Below, piece by piece: positions 50,498 to 58,859 of a stretch of 64,000 nucleotides of DNA (position 1 is its first letter; each line of letters begins with the position of its first letter). Both the position numbers and the translations under genes were made by a program. The stretch lies in NCBI RefSeq assembly GCF_023517775.1, contig NZ_CP082904.1, positions 3,782,001 to 3,846,000 on the forward strand, read 5' to 3'. The DNA is from Mixta hanseatica (lineage in GTDB: Bacteria; Pseudomonadota; Gammaproteobacteria; Enterobacterales; Enterobacteriaceae). A model generated the notes under the pieces. The model searched no databases, was not told where the DNA came from, and saw nothing but the letters and a program-made list of their open reading frames with translations.

Positions 50498-51409
50498 TTA
50501 CGGTAAGAAACAATGCTCAGGCGTTAGCGCCGCCTGAAGTTGCTGACAAAACATGGCTACCAGCGCACGCGGGCGTTCAGGCTGACGTACCACCAGATAG
50601 CTAAAGTATTCATCCATCCGCCAGTCAGGCAGCAGGCGCACCAGCCGCTGTTGCTGTTGAGCGGCGCGGGTAATGTAGCAAGGAAGATAAGCGATGCCGG
50701 CGCCAGCGATGGCCGCGCTCAGCAGCGCCTCGCTGTTATTGATACGGAAGCGGCTGTGAACATCAATATTGAATTTTTGTTTGCCCTGGCGAAACGGCAA
50801 AGAGAGGGTATGCGCCGGGCCGCGAAACAGTAGATAGTCATGGCGCGGCAGCTGCTGTGGATGGGCAATCGGCTTTTGCGCCGCCGGGTAAACCGGGGCG
50901 GCGAAAAGTCCCCATTCAATGGGCGCAAGCGGATGAAAAGCGGTTACTGGCGGTGGCGTCTGGCCGACCACAATCGCTAAATCGTAGCGGTCCTGTTGTA
51001 AATCAACCGGTCGATCGGTCAGATCAAGATCGACCTGTACATGGATATGCCGGGCAACGAAGGCGTTGAGCGTCGGTACGATACACTGACGGCCAAAATT
51101 AACCGGCGCAATGATACTGAGATTACCGGCGGGCTGCTGATGATAGTCTCGGATAAATGCATCGGCGCCCTGCACCTCCTGCAAGGCGCGGGCGCAAAAC
51201 TGATACCAGGCGCGTCCTACTTCGGTCACCACAATACGTCGGGTGGTCCGCTCCAGCAGCTTAACGCCTAGCCGGATCTCCAGCTGCGTAATCTCTTTAC
51301 TGATAAAGGATTTTGACAGGCCGAGGCTGTTAGCCGCTTCAGTAAAACTTAAGGTTTCAACGACGCGGGCAAACACCATCATTGCGGTAATATTTTCAAG
51401 CGGTTGCAT
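50498..51409 (-). CDS. LysR-family transcriptional regulator
   Basis: 303 aa. Winged HTH at about 5-63 (MMVFARVVETLSFTEAANSLGLSKSFISKEITQLE, ERTTRRIVVTEVG, read in parts), then a periplasmic-binding-like effector domain (about 90-295, PVNFGRQCIVPTL, DLAIVVGQTPPP). Start ATG 51409 (MQPLENITAMM) is the family-like start. The adjacent MFS gene on the same strand is its probable, unproven, partner. Confidence 0.88.
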   Translation of the reverse strand: MQPLENITAMMVFARVVETLSFTEAANSLGLSKSFISKEITQLEIRLGVKLLERTTRRIVVTEVGRAWYQFCARALQEVQGADAFIRDYHQQPAGNLSIIAPVNFGRQCIVPTLNAFVARHIHVQVDLDLTDRPVDLQQDRYDLAIVVGQTPPPVTAFHPLAPIEWGLFAAPVYPAAQKPIAHPQQLPRHDYLLFRGPAHTLSLPFRQGKQKFNIDVHSRFRINNSEALLSAAIAGAGIAYLPCYITRAAQQQQRLVRLLPDWRMDEYFSYLVVRQPERPRALVAMFCQQLQAALTPEHCFLP

Positions 51410-51480
51410 AAGGATCCCCGGCAGCAAGTGACGGATAGCCTGACAAAAAGAGCGGGGAAATACCAGCGGGAGGAGCAGAG

Positions 51481-51507
51481 AAAAAGCGAGCCGCCCGCAG
51501 GCGGCTC
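51481..51507 (-). terminator. Terminator of katN
   Basis: Minus-strand stem GAGCCGCC (complement of 51500-51507) with GGCGGCTC (complement of 51488-51495), 4-nt loop, then GCTTTTT. Confidence 0.88.
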
Positions 51508-51516
51508 AGCAAAGGC

Positions 51517-52416
51517 TTATTTTTTCGGTGCGAGGTTTTGCGCGTCGTCAGCTAACTGCTGCGAGCCCAGCTCAGCCCCGGTAGTTGGATCGATATCGGG
51601 GTTAGAACGGGTACGCAACGCCATGCTTTCAAGAACGGCTTTTTCCTGCTCCGATAGCATCACCGATGCCAGACCGTCGCCGCCGTCAACCGCCGGTTGA
51701 GGATTCGCAACGTAATCGAAGTTTTCATCCGAGTTCCAGCTACCGCGTACTTCACCGCCTTCAGACATATTGAAGTAGGTGTTGGCGTACTTCTCAATCG
51801 GCGGCAGTTTACCCGGCGGGAAGTTATTACGAATCGAATAGAGCGCTTTCTCGAACGAGATTTGGTGCGCGACTTCGCGCGTCATCAGGAAGCCCAGCGC
51901 ATCTTTCACGCCTGGATCGTCCGTCATATTGATCAGTCGCTCGTAAATGATTTTGGCACGGGCTTCGGCAGCGATGTTAGAACGCAGATCGGCAGTAACT
52001 TCGCCGATGGTATCAATATAGGCTGCGGTCCAGGGTACGCCGGCAGAGTTGGTCAGCGGCGGCCCGCCACCGTACAGCAGCGCGGTGATATGGCTATCGT
52101 TACCGTTGCCGGTCAATGAACGATAAAGCTCAGCTTCCTGTTCGGTTCCTTCAGCCAGCGCGCCTTTCGCGCCTTTATTTAGCATCCCTACCAGAGAACC
52201 GATAATTTCAAGATGGCTCAGCTCTTCCGTTGCGATATCCAACAGCATATCTTTACGTCCGGCATCGTCATCGCCAAGACCCTGGGTGAAGTAACGGCAG
52301 GCGGCGGCAAGTTCCCCCTGCGGTCCGCCAAACTGCTCAAGCAGCAGATTTGCCAGCCCAGGGTTCGGTTCGGCCACACGTACCGTGTACTGTAACTGTT
52401 TTACATGTCTAAACAT
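51517..52416 (-). CDS. katN: Manganese catalase KatN
   Basis: 299-aa di-manganese catalase decomposing hydrogen peroxide. All five metal ligands of the family are in place: E35, E65, H68, E151 and H184 (in GELAAACRYF, ATEELSHLEII, AEARAKIIYE and EVAHQISFEK). The C-terminal tail ends QNLAPKK. It follows yciE by 71 bp. Salmonella carries the RpoS-dependent yciGFE-katN operon, which this resembles. Confidence 0.93.
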   Translation of the reverse strand: MFRHVKQLQYTVRVAEPNPGLANLLLEQFGGPQGELAAACRYFTQGLGDDDAGRKDMLLDIATEELSHLEIIGSLVGMLNKGAKGALAEGTEQEAELYRSLTGNGNDSHITALLYGGGPPLTNSAGVPWTAAYIDTIGEVTADLRSNIAAEARAKIIYERLINMTDDPGVKDALGFLMTREVAHQISFEKALYSIRNNFPPGKLPPIEKYANTYFNMSEGGEVRGSWNSDENFDYVANPQPAVDGGDGLASVMLSEQEKAVLESMALRTRSNPDIDPTTGAELGSQQLADDAQNLAPKK

Positions 52417-52487
52417 TGCTCACTCCTCTATAGAGGTTGCCAGTACTGGCAACCCCGATGCAGTGAAATGCCATTGCTGGCTTTATA

Positions 52488-52994
52488 TTATTTTTTTGCT
52501 TCGGTATCTGGCTGTGCAGAACGCACCATAAACTGCTCGGTAACATCAGGCAGATGGTTCAGAGCCCAGTCAGCCATTGCTTTTTCCTGCTCGCGGATTT
52601 GTTCAAATACGCGTGCGCCTTCGCTGTCGCCAGCCAGTTCAGCGGCGGCAATCAGTGAGGTGTAGCAGGCAATTTCAAACTGTTCGAAGACGTAGCCGCT
52701 GATCGCGCCTTTTACCACTTCATCGGAGGCGAACATACCGCCCATTGCCTGGCCCATCGCCGCGACTTTCCCCATCATGTCTTTCATGGTGGAGTTAGAC
52801 GTATCCTGGCGATCGATAACCTGTTGCAGCATCTGCTGTTGCTGGCGGGTTTCTTCGATATGTTGCTGCAGACGCGCTTTGAGATCGGGATAATGCTCCA
52901 GACGAGAAGACATTTTTTCCAGCATTTCTTCTGCTTGTTTTTCCATTGCATGCGCGTCACGCAACCAGCTGAGATAGTTTTCCTGATAAGTCAT
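52488..52994 (-). CDS. yciE: Ferritin-like DUF892 protein YciE
   Basis: 168-aa four-helix-bundle protein, DUF892 family. YLSWLRDAHAMEKQAEEML at the N-terminus, then YVFEQFEIACYTSLIAAA, match E. coli YciE closely, including the C-terminal EAKK. Function unknown; it is induced with katN under general stress. The usual paralogue yciF is absent. Confidence 0.93.
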   Translation of the reverse strand: MTYQENYLSWLRDAHAMEKQAEEMLEKMSSRLEHYPDLKARLQQHIEETRQQQQMLQQVIDRQDTSNSTMKDMMGKVAAMGQAMGGMFASDEVVKGAISGYVFEQFEIACYTSLIAAAELAGDSEGARVFEQIREQEKAMADWALNHLPDVTEQFMVRSAQPDTEAKK

Positions 52995-53317
52995 ACTTTC
53001 ACCTCGTGATAAGTGAGTCAGAAAATAAGCCCAACGTAATCAACAAACGCAACGTCAGAATTATCTCTATAAGATTGTTCACTGATAAAAAGTCCAGAGA
53101 ACTTTAAAATCGATACATAAAAAGCGTAGGCAGCGAAACAGCAATTAACAACCCTAACGCAAAAAAATTTGCGTTATGTTTTTGTTAATGCGATATAAAG
53201 CAGAGACTGGAGATATTCAGATTAGTGCCAAAGACAAGAGCCAGAAAATAATAAACCCCCGACGCACTTTGCCAAGCGCATCGGAGGCGATAAATGACGG
53301 ATTAACCCGCTAACCTG
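52995..53317. other. 323-bp gap between yciG and yciE with a hairpin
   Basis: Contains a perfect 9-bp hairpin TAACGCAAA / TTTGCGTTA (53155-53163, 53168-53176, AAAA loop). On the plus strand it is followed by TGTTTTTG, so it resembles a plus-direction terminator, although both neighbours are minus. It may instead limit or process a yciG-yciE transcript. No ORF is supported. Confidence 0.4.
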
Positions 53318-53500
53318 TTAGCTGCCGGAAGGACGACCGCCGCCGTGGCTGTTTTGGCCGCCTTTTTTGCCTGCTTCAGAGGCTTTTTCACGGTCATTCT
53401 TGAAATTACCGCCGCTATGCTGACCGCCTTTTTTACCGGCTTCAGAAGCCTTCTCACGGTCTTCGGCGAAATTACCCGGATTGCCACGATGCTGAGTCAT
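53318..53500 (-). CDS. yciG: KGG-motif stress protein YciG
   Basis: 60-aa, Gly/Lys/Ser-rich protein with two copies of the stress_B (KGG/Con-10) motif: GNFAEDREKASEAGKKGGQH and GNFKNDREKASEAGKKGGQN. ATG 53500 follows AGGAGATATACT. The family is induced in stationary phase and stress; molecular role unknown. First gene of the yciG-yciE-katN run, though separated by 323 bp. Confidence 0.88.
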   Translation of the reverse strand: MTQHRGNPGNFAEDREKASEAGKKGGQHSGGNFKNDREKASEAGKKGGQNSHGGGRPSGS

Positions 53501-53827
53501 AGTATATCTCCTCGTTATTCCGTAAATAATATCCTTGTCCAGTACTTCAGTAATGGAAAAGAATATTCGCGACTACGGGTATAAATCTAGTTGACCAGCG
53601 AAAAAACGCAAACGGCAAGCGCAGCGGCAATAAGTTAATGAAATTAAAAAGAAGAACAAGAAAAATCGTCAAACTTGAAAAACTTAATTACAATCCGATG
53701 CAAATATTAAATATGCGCGCTTTTGATAACAAACGAAGCGGTAATATGCACCAGGCAGGGATATTTTATGGCAAGGAAATAAGGATGAATTTTATTTTTT
53801 ATCAGGCCAGCCATTACTAGCCATCAA
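53501..53827. other. AT-rich intergenic region upstream of yciG
   Basis: About 330 bp between divergent/convergent ends of yciG and the AraC gene. A 60-codon plus-strand frame at 53638-53820 has poor codon character and no ribosome site. It presumably holds the yciG promoter. Confidence 0.4.
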
Positions 53828-54184
53828 TTATTCACGGCACTTCTGGCGGAATTCGCCGGGCGTCATGCCGTAATGACGCACAAACGTCTTATGAAAAGTA
53901 TCATGGGAGGAAAAACCATGCTGTACCGCGACATATTCAATCGTGACATTGTCTTCCACCAGCATACGCGCTGAGGCGACCAGGCGCTTTTCGCGGCAGT
54001 AAGCCGCCAGCGTTTTCCCGGTAACCGCGTGAAAATAACGCTGAAGATACCATTTCGAATAGCCGGTTTTTTCTGCGCAGTCATCGACGGTGATACGACG
54101 ATGCGGATTGCTTTCAATCCAGCGCATCAGTTCACGGATCACACCGTAGGTAAACATCTTTTCGCTTGCCGCGCTTACGCTCAT
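53828..54184 (-). CDS. Small AraC-family regulator (MarA/SoxS/RamA-like)
   Basis: 118 aa, only a double-HTH DNA-binding domain: ITVDDCAEKTGYSKWYLQRYF and IEYVAVQHGFSSHDTFHKTF. This is the architecture of MarA, SoxS and RamA, which activate efflux and stress genes. It starts 11 bp after the TetR-family gene on the same strand, so the TetR protein probably represses it as well as itself. I cannot assign it to RamA or SoxS by sequence alone. Confidence 0.85.
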   Translation of the reverse strand: MSVSAASEKMFTYGVIRELMRWIESNPHRRITVDDCAEKTGYSKWYLQRYFHAVTGKTLAAYCREKRLVASARMLVEDNVTIEYVAVQHGFSSHDTFHKTFVRHYGMTPGEFRQKCRE

Positions 54185-54195
54185 GATGTTCTTCC

Positions 54196-54777
54196 TTATG
54201 TTGCAGAGGTATCGGGCTGTAATTCCAGCCGGATAAGATGAAGTAAATTAGAGCGCAGCACGCTTTCATCACTGTCGATCACGCGGTGCATAGCCAGCAA
54301 ATCCTGTCCCAGCACCAGCGCAATCAAACGCCAGGTGGTGGCCGGTGCGGTATCATGGCAACGCAGTTGATTTTTCTTGATGACGTCGTTGAGCATGCCG
54401 TGCCAGAGATTAAGCGCGTACTTAAAAATTTCATGCAGCGCACGATCCTGATGGGCCAGTACCGAAACCTCACGCCAAATTTCAATATCGCGCGTTTTTT
54501 TATTGCAGCCGCCCAGCAACGCCAGCACGGCTTCTGTGCCGCTTAATGCTTCGCTGGCCGCTTTATGCTCCGCCGATTTCTCATGAACGATAGCGAGAAA
54601 AGCCTGGCATTTTAATTCACTTAAAGAGGCGAAATGGCGGTTGATGTGCCCAACCGCCGCCCCGCTCTCCTGAGCAACCTTACGTGCGGTAACCGCAGCG
54701 TATCCTTCGCTTTGCATCACTTTGATTGCGGCATTCAATAATAGCTCTGCCCGCACATCCGCTTTTAAGTAGCCCAT
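54196..54777 (-). CDS. TetR-family repressor
   Basis: 193 aa with an N-terminal HTH (LLNAAIKVMQSEGYAAVTARKVAQE, read in part, then SGAAVGHINRHFASLSELK) and a helical ligand domain. ATG 54777 is chosen because AGGA lies seven bases upstream; longer frames to 54876 would read through the operators. Two palindromes just upstream point to autoregulation of the TetR-AraC pair. Ligand unknown. Confidence 0.85.
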   Translation of the reverse strand: MGYLKADVRAELLLNAAIKVMQSEGYAAVTARKVAQESGAAVGHINRHFASLSELKCQAFLAIVHEKSAEHKAASEALSGTEAVLALLGGCNKKTRDIEIWREVSVLAHQDRALHEIFKYALNLWHGMLNDVIKKNQLRCHDTAPATTWRLIALVLGQDLLAMHRVIDSDESVLRSNLLHLIRLELQPDTSAT

Positions 54778-54821
54778 TCCTTTGTCCTGTAATTGTTGAA
54801 CGGCTGCCAGTTTGCATGGTT

Positions 54822-54861
54822 TTGAACGCACGTTCAATATTTTTTCTGAACATCCGTTCAA
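54822..54861. promoter_or_regulatory. Two tandem palindromic operators upstream of the TetR gene
   Basis: A perfect 16-bp palindrome TTGAACGCACGTTCAA (54822-54837) and an imperfect one CTGAACATCCGTTCAA (54846-54861), centres 24 bp apart. The shared half site is GAAC-N6-GTTC-like TGAAC...GTTCA. They lie 45-84 bp before the start and are the likely binding sites of the adjacent TetR protein. Confidence 0.78.
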
Positions 54862-54996
54862 AATAGTCTGACACATTCACTTGATCCTTTTATTACCATC
54901 GCTTACGAGGATAATCGTTTGCCTTCATGACGGAAGCGATTGCCTGCCAGCAAAAACGCGCTATATGACGGTTTTTTTAAACATACAACGTTTGAT

Positions 54997-55012
54997 CGTG
55001 ATCTGCATCACA
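54997..55012. promoter_or_regulatory. CRP-like site upstream of tsx
   Basis: CGTGATCTGCATCACA, one base from TGTGA-N6-TCACA, flanked by A/T-rich sequence. A sigma-70-like TTGACA (55041-55046) lies 29 bp downstream. Confidence 0.75.
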
Positions 55013-55040
55013 AAACGATTGAATCAAAATGAAACAAACT

Positions 55041-55069
55041 TTGACAAACGTGAGCAATATCTATTTTCT
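55041..55069 (+). promoter_or_regulatory. Candidate tsx promoter
   Basis: Perfect -35 TTGACA (55041-55046), a 17-bp spacer and a weak -10 TTTTCT (55064-55069). The CRP-like site lies 29 bp upstream. Confidence 0.5.
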
Positions 55070-55105
55070 ATCCGCAGGATACAGGCAACCTATGCGGGCT
55101 GCCGC

Positions 55106-55201
55106 GACGTACCCGTACGTCTTCCCCGGAATGGCATATAACAACATACCGTCCAGCAGTGGACACTGATTCTCGGCCTTCTCTGACTCAGCAGAGAGGC
55201 C
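55106..55201 (+). other. Structured tsx leader
   Basis: Two stem-loops lie between the candidate promoter and the start codon: GACGTAC-CC-GTACGTC (55106-55121) and a longer hairpin GGCCTTCTCTG / CAGAGAGGCC (55175-55201) ending 19 nt before the tsx ATG, covering the region of the ribosome site. The leader is about 140 nt. Confidence 0.5.
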
Positions 55202-55220
55202 TTTAAGCATGTGGTAACCA

Positions 55221-56090
55221 ATGAAAAATAAAATGTTGATGGCAGGCGCGCTGTTGGCAGCGTCATACAGCGTCACTTCTCAGGCGCAAAGCAACGATGC
55301 GACCTATGTATCCGACTGGTGGCATCAGAGCGTTAATGTGGTAGGCAGCAACCATACCCGCTTCGGACCGCATCTGAACAATGACGTTTATCTGGAATAT
55401 GAAGCCTTTGCCCATAAAGACTGGTTTGATTTTTACGGCTACCTGGATATTCCTAATTTCTTCGGCGCGGCAAACAGCTATCAGCAGGGTATCTGGGATA
55501 ATGGTTCTCCGCTGTTTTTGGAAATTGAACCACGCTTCTCCATCGATAAACTGACCGGCACCGATCTGAGCTTCGGCCCATTCAAAGAGTGGTATTTTGC
55601 CAACAACTACGTTTACGACATGGGCCGCGACAGCAACAACCGTCAAAATACCTGGTATATGGGTCTCGGCACCGATATCGATACCCATACCAAACTGGGA
55701 CTATCGCTTAACGTCTACGCCAAATATCAGTGGGAAAACTATGGCGCAGCGAATGAAAACAGCTGGGATGGCTATCGCTTTAAGGTGAAATACTTCCTGC
55801 CGATTACCACCCTGTGGGGCGGCAACCTGAGCTATATCGGTTTCACCAACTTTGACTGGGGTTCCGATCTGGCGGATAAAACGCCAGGCGCATCTCGTGC
55901 CAGCAACTCTATCGCTTCCAGCCATATTCTGGCGCTGGGCTACGACCACTGGCACTACTCGGTGGTGGCGCGATACTTCCATAACGGCGGACAGTGGGCG
56001 GATGGCGCTAACCTGAACTTTGGCGACGGTCCGTTTGAAGTGAAATCGACCGGCTGGGGTTACTACCTGGTGGTAGGTTACAACTTCTAA
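55221..56090 (+). CDS. tsx: Nucleoside-specific outer-membrane channel Tsx
   Basis: 289-aa twelve-stranded beta-barrel admitting nucleosides. Signal peptide ending SVTSQAQS (about 1-23), then [40 protein letters not shown] and a C-terminal aromatic YNF, the usual outer-membrane barrel end. The ribosome site is weak, which gives weight to the hairpin just upstream. The CRP-like site suggests catabolite control, as in E. coli. Confidence 0.95.
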   Translation: MKNKMLMAGALLAASYSVTSQAQSNDATYVSDWWHQSVNVVGSNHTRFGPHLNNDVYLEYEAFAHKDWFDFYGYLDIPNFFGAANSYQQGIWDNGSPLFLEIEPRFSIDKLTGTDLSFGPFKEWYFANNYVYDMGRDSNNRQNTWYMGLGTDIDTHTKLGLSLNVYAKYQWENYGAANENSWDGYRFKVKYFLPITTLWGGNLSYIGFTNFDWGSDLADKTPGASRASNSIASSHILALGYDHWHYSVVARYFHNGGQWADGANLNFGDGPFEVKSTGWGYYLVVGYNF

Positions 56091-56097
56091 TCATGCC

Positions 56098-56124
56098 GGG
56101 GCAGAAGCCGCTGACTTCTGCCCC
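56098..56124 (+). terminator. Terminator of tsx
   Basis: Perfect 10-bp stem GGGGCAGAAG (56098-56107) / CTTCTGCCCC (56115-56124), 7-nt loop, 8 bp after the stop. T-poor tail. Confidence 0.7.
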
Positions 56125-56551
56125 GCGTTCATTGTATTAGCGCATGCTTATCTTCTCCTGCTTATCATCGCCCATTTCCCTCTGCTGTCGCCATAGCCAT
56201 CGCTTAATACGCCACGTTGCCGCGAACGGACGTGATTAACTCAGCGCAATACAAACGCATCAATTAGCAAATTTAAAAACGTTTCCATCAAGTAACACCG
56301 CTAATTAAAAGTGCATTTTGTTCAGCGCTTTAAATATGAAGCAAGTCACATTGTCGACCATAATAAAATTATTGCCCTTTCGCTTTCCAAATAAGCTGTG
56401 TTAGCGTAGCGGCAATATGGATTGTCACTGTTTTCAACAGGCAAAACCTACCTTTATTTCGCGCAGCGTTTAATACGTCTTTTAGCGCGGCATACAAGGT
56501 GGGTTTTTTTATGTGTATTGCATAACGACAGACGTTAATCAGGAAGATAAA
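56125..56551. other. Intergenic region before the phosphatase gene
   Basis: About 430 bp, AT-rich toward the right end, with a T7 run (56505-56511). No ORF is convincing and no clear operator is seen. It presumably carries the promoter of the phosphatase-porin pair. Confidence 0.4.
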
Positions 56552-57352
56552 ATGATAAAGTTAATTTTTGCTTCATTATTAATATTAAGCAGCGCCACGG
56601 TTTTCAGTGCGGAAAAGGTGCCAGCGCCTGAAAAGAGCAATGAAGAACCTGTCACTATTTGGTTCGTTCGTCATGGCAAAACATTATTAAACACGCTGGA
56701 TCGCGTGCAGGGATGGGCTGATTCTCCGTTAACCTCCGACGGTAAACGCGTAGCGGAATACCTTGGCGCCGGGCTAAAAGGCGTCACGTTTGACGCCTTT
56801 TATTCCAGCGATGCCGGACGACAGCGTGAGACGATGGGAATTATCGTGCGACAACTGGGCGTTAAACATTATCAACTGAACGAGTTAAGCGGCCTGCGTG
56901 AAGCCTGCTTCGGCAGCTTCGAGGGCGGTTTTAACCGGGACATGGCCGCCGCTGGCGCCCGTCAGCTAGGATTTAGCGGCCCTGATGTACTGTTCTCGCG
57001 CATGAAGGCTGGCACGTTAACAGTAGAAGCGTCAATGAACGCCCTGGCCAGCGCCGATCCCTCCGGGATGACGGAAAGCTATCAGCAGATAAAGCAGAGG
57101 ACCCAGGCCGCGCTGCATACCATTATTAATAACGCGCTTATGTCACATCAAAAAAATATATTGGCTATTTCATCCGGCACGGCCCTGCAAATTATGATTT
57201 CCGATCTGACCGATAATCCACAAAAGAATAAGCCGTTGCCCAACTCGGCGGTGGTGAAGGTGGTTTATCATCAAGGAAAAATCGAAGTTACTGAAATCGG
57301 CACTATGAAATATATTGAAGCAGGTAAAAAAACATTACTGCCAACGCGTTAA
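56552..57352 (+). CDS. Periplasmic histidine phosphatase family protein
   Basis: 266 aa with signal peptide MIKLIFASLLILSSATVFSA. The catalytic phosphohistidine motif is VRHGKTLLNTLDRVQGWADSPLT, read in parts with the RHG core near residue 37, and a second block is SSDAGRQRETMGII; the acidic/His end is around AISSGTALQI, where a typical GHG or SHG is replaced by SSG. Substrate unknown. ATG 56552 follows AGGAAGATAAA. It is 107 bp ahead of the OprD-type porin on the same strand. Confidence 0.82.
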   Translation: MIKLIFASLLILSSATVFSAEKVPAPEKSNEEPVTIWFVRHGKTLLNTLDRVQGWADSPLTSDGKRVAEYLGAGLKGVTFDAFYSSDAGRQRETMGIIVRQLGVKHYQLNELSGLREACFGSFEGGFNRDMAAAGARQLGFSGPDVLFSRMKAGTLTVEASMNALASADPSGMTESYQQIKQRTQAALHTIINNALMSHQKNILAISSGTALQIMISDLTDNPQKNKPLPNSAVVKVVYHQGKIEVTEIGTMKYIEAGKKTLLPTR

Positions 57353-57459
57353 GACTTCGCATTAACGGCTCTGCCTGACGTAATAATAAAAATTTCAATT
57401 ATCGCTATTTTATCAGGGCTGATACGCCCTTGCCTTTTATTAAGACTATCGAGGGGAAT

Positions 57460-58782
57460 ATGAAAATAAAAAACATGGCTGTTATGGCATTAATATTTCC
57501 TGCGCTTAGCCTGGCGCAGGATAACAATAACGCATTATCGCATCCATTATTAAGCGATCCCTTTTTTAGCGACAGTTCACTGACGCTTTCGCTACGTAAT
57601 TACTGGAAATACCTGAAAGAGGACGCCGCCAATCCTAAAACCGTACATGCCGCCTGGGGACAGGGTTTGACGCTGGACTATAAGTCAGGCTACTTTGCCG
57701 ATCTTATCGGTTTCGATCTCTCTTACTATGGTGCGGTTAAACTGGGTGCCAGCGATTTTTTTGATACGCGCGGCATCCTGTATAAGGCGGGCCAGGAGAA
57801 CAAAAAAGGCAACGCGCAGGGCTTTAGCAAATTCGGCCAGCGCTACGTTAAGCTGAAGTTGGGCGACGATAAGCTGAAAAGCGAAATGCATGGCGGTTGG
57901 GAAAGCCTGCCCAATTTTGGCGTGATTAACACATCCCTGCGTCTCTCTCCCATCACCTACCTTGGCTGGAATGGTGTTGCCGACCTCGGCGATATGCGGT
58001 TGCGCGCCGCATACGTCAGCCGTTCTATCGATCGCAGCTCGCCGCAACAGGTGCATTTTAAAACCAATAACGGTAAGGATATCGATCATATCGCCACCGG
58101 TGAAATCATTTATAGCGGCGACGGCCTAACGCTGAAGTACGGCATAGGCGAGAGTGATGGTTATCTGCGTCGGCAGCAGCTTTTTCTCAGCGGTGACGTT
58201 ACGCCACATCTCTCCGTGGCTAGTCAGCTTTATCTGACCCGTGCGCTTGAGACTTATCGTGCGATGCCCGCGCAGCGGCGCGATTTTGATCGCGGCGCCA
58301 ATCATTACGCGCTGGAAATGAGCTGGAAGCAGAATAAGTTCCGTTCCCGCTGGGGGCTGGGCTATACCCAGGCAGAGAAAAAAGATGCGGTGGGCTTCTA
58401 TCCACGTCATATGAGTCGCCACTCCTTCGGCAACTTTATCTCTATGGCCAGCGCCGGCGACGATTACATGCGTGATAAAGAACTGATGGTCGCCACTATG
58501 ACCGATTATCAGTTCACGCCAGAACTGCTGGCCGGCGTAGCGGCTAATGCCGGCAATATTCGTTACCAGGGATTAAATATACTGAGCGGAGAGATCAGTC
58601 TTTACAGCCGTTGGTCGCCATCACATCCGGCGCTGAAAGACCTTAGCGTATGGGTGATGTTTGGTCCGGGCTGGTCTTACAAGAATACAGGCCGCACGCC
58701 GCTGCTGCATAACGGCGACTACAGCCGTTCGCATACGCTGTCAGGCGAATTGATTATTGATTACCGCTTTAAGCTGCTGTAA
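57460..58782 (+). CDS. OprD-family outer-membrane porin
   Basis: 440-aa barrel, signal peptide MKIKNMAVMALIFPALSLAQ. DSSLTLSLRNYWKYLKED, AWGQGLTLDYKSGYFADLIGFDL and the KLGASDFFDTRGIL stretch are family features; it ends YRFKLL. OprD porins take up basic amino acids, chitooligosaccharides (ChiP) or organic acids; the substrate here is unknown. It probably forms an operon with the preceding phosphatase. Confidence 0.88.
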   Translation: MKIKNMAVMALIFPALSLAQDNNNALSHPLLSDPFFSDSSLTLSLRNYWKYLKEDAANPKTVHAAWGQGLTLDYKSGYFADLIGFDLSYYGAVKLGASDFFDTRGILYKAGQENKKGNAQGFSKFGQRYVKLKLGDDKLKSEMHGGWESLPNFGVINTSLRLSPITYLGWNGVADLGDMRLRAAYVSRSIDRSSPQQVHFKTNNGKDIDHIATGEIIYSGDGLTLKYGIGESDGYLRRQQLFLSGDVTPHLSVASQLYLTRALETYRAMPAQRRDFDRGANHYALEMSWKQNKFRSRWGLGYTQAEKKDAVGFYPRHMSRHSFGNFISMASAGDDYMRDKELMVATMTDYQFTPELLAGVAANAGNIRYQGLNILSGEISLYSRWSPSHPALKDLSVWVMFGPGWSYKNTGRTPLLHNGDYSRSHTLSGELIIDYRFKLL

Positions 58783-58822
58783 AGCGTGGCGGAAGAGAAT
58801 AATGAAGGGTTTATAATCAACT

Positions 58823-58848
58823 ATCAGGCCAGCACGTGCTGGCCTGAT
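58823..58848. terminator. Perfect 26-bp palindrome between convergent genes
   Basis: ATCAGGCCAGCAC and its exact complement abut with no loop, 40 bp after the porin stop and 12 bp before the isomerase stop. On either strand RNA would fold to a hairpin with a small loop, suiting a bidirectional terminator. Confidence 0.7.
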
Positions 58849-58859
58849 GCGCGCGGGTA

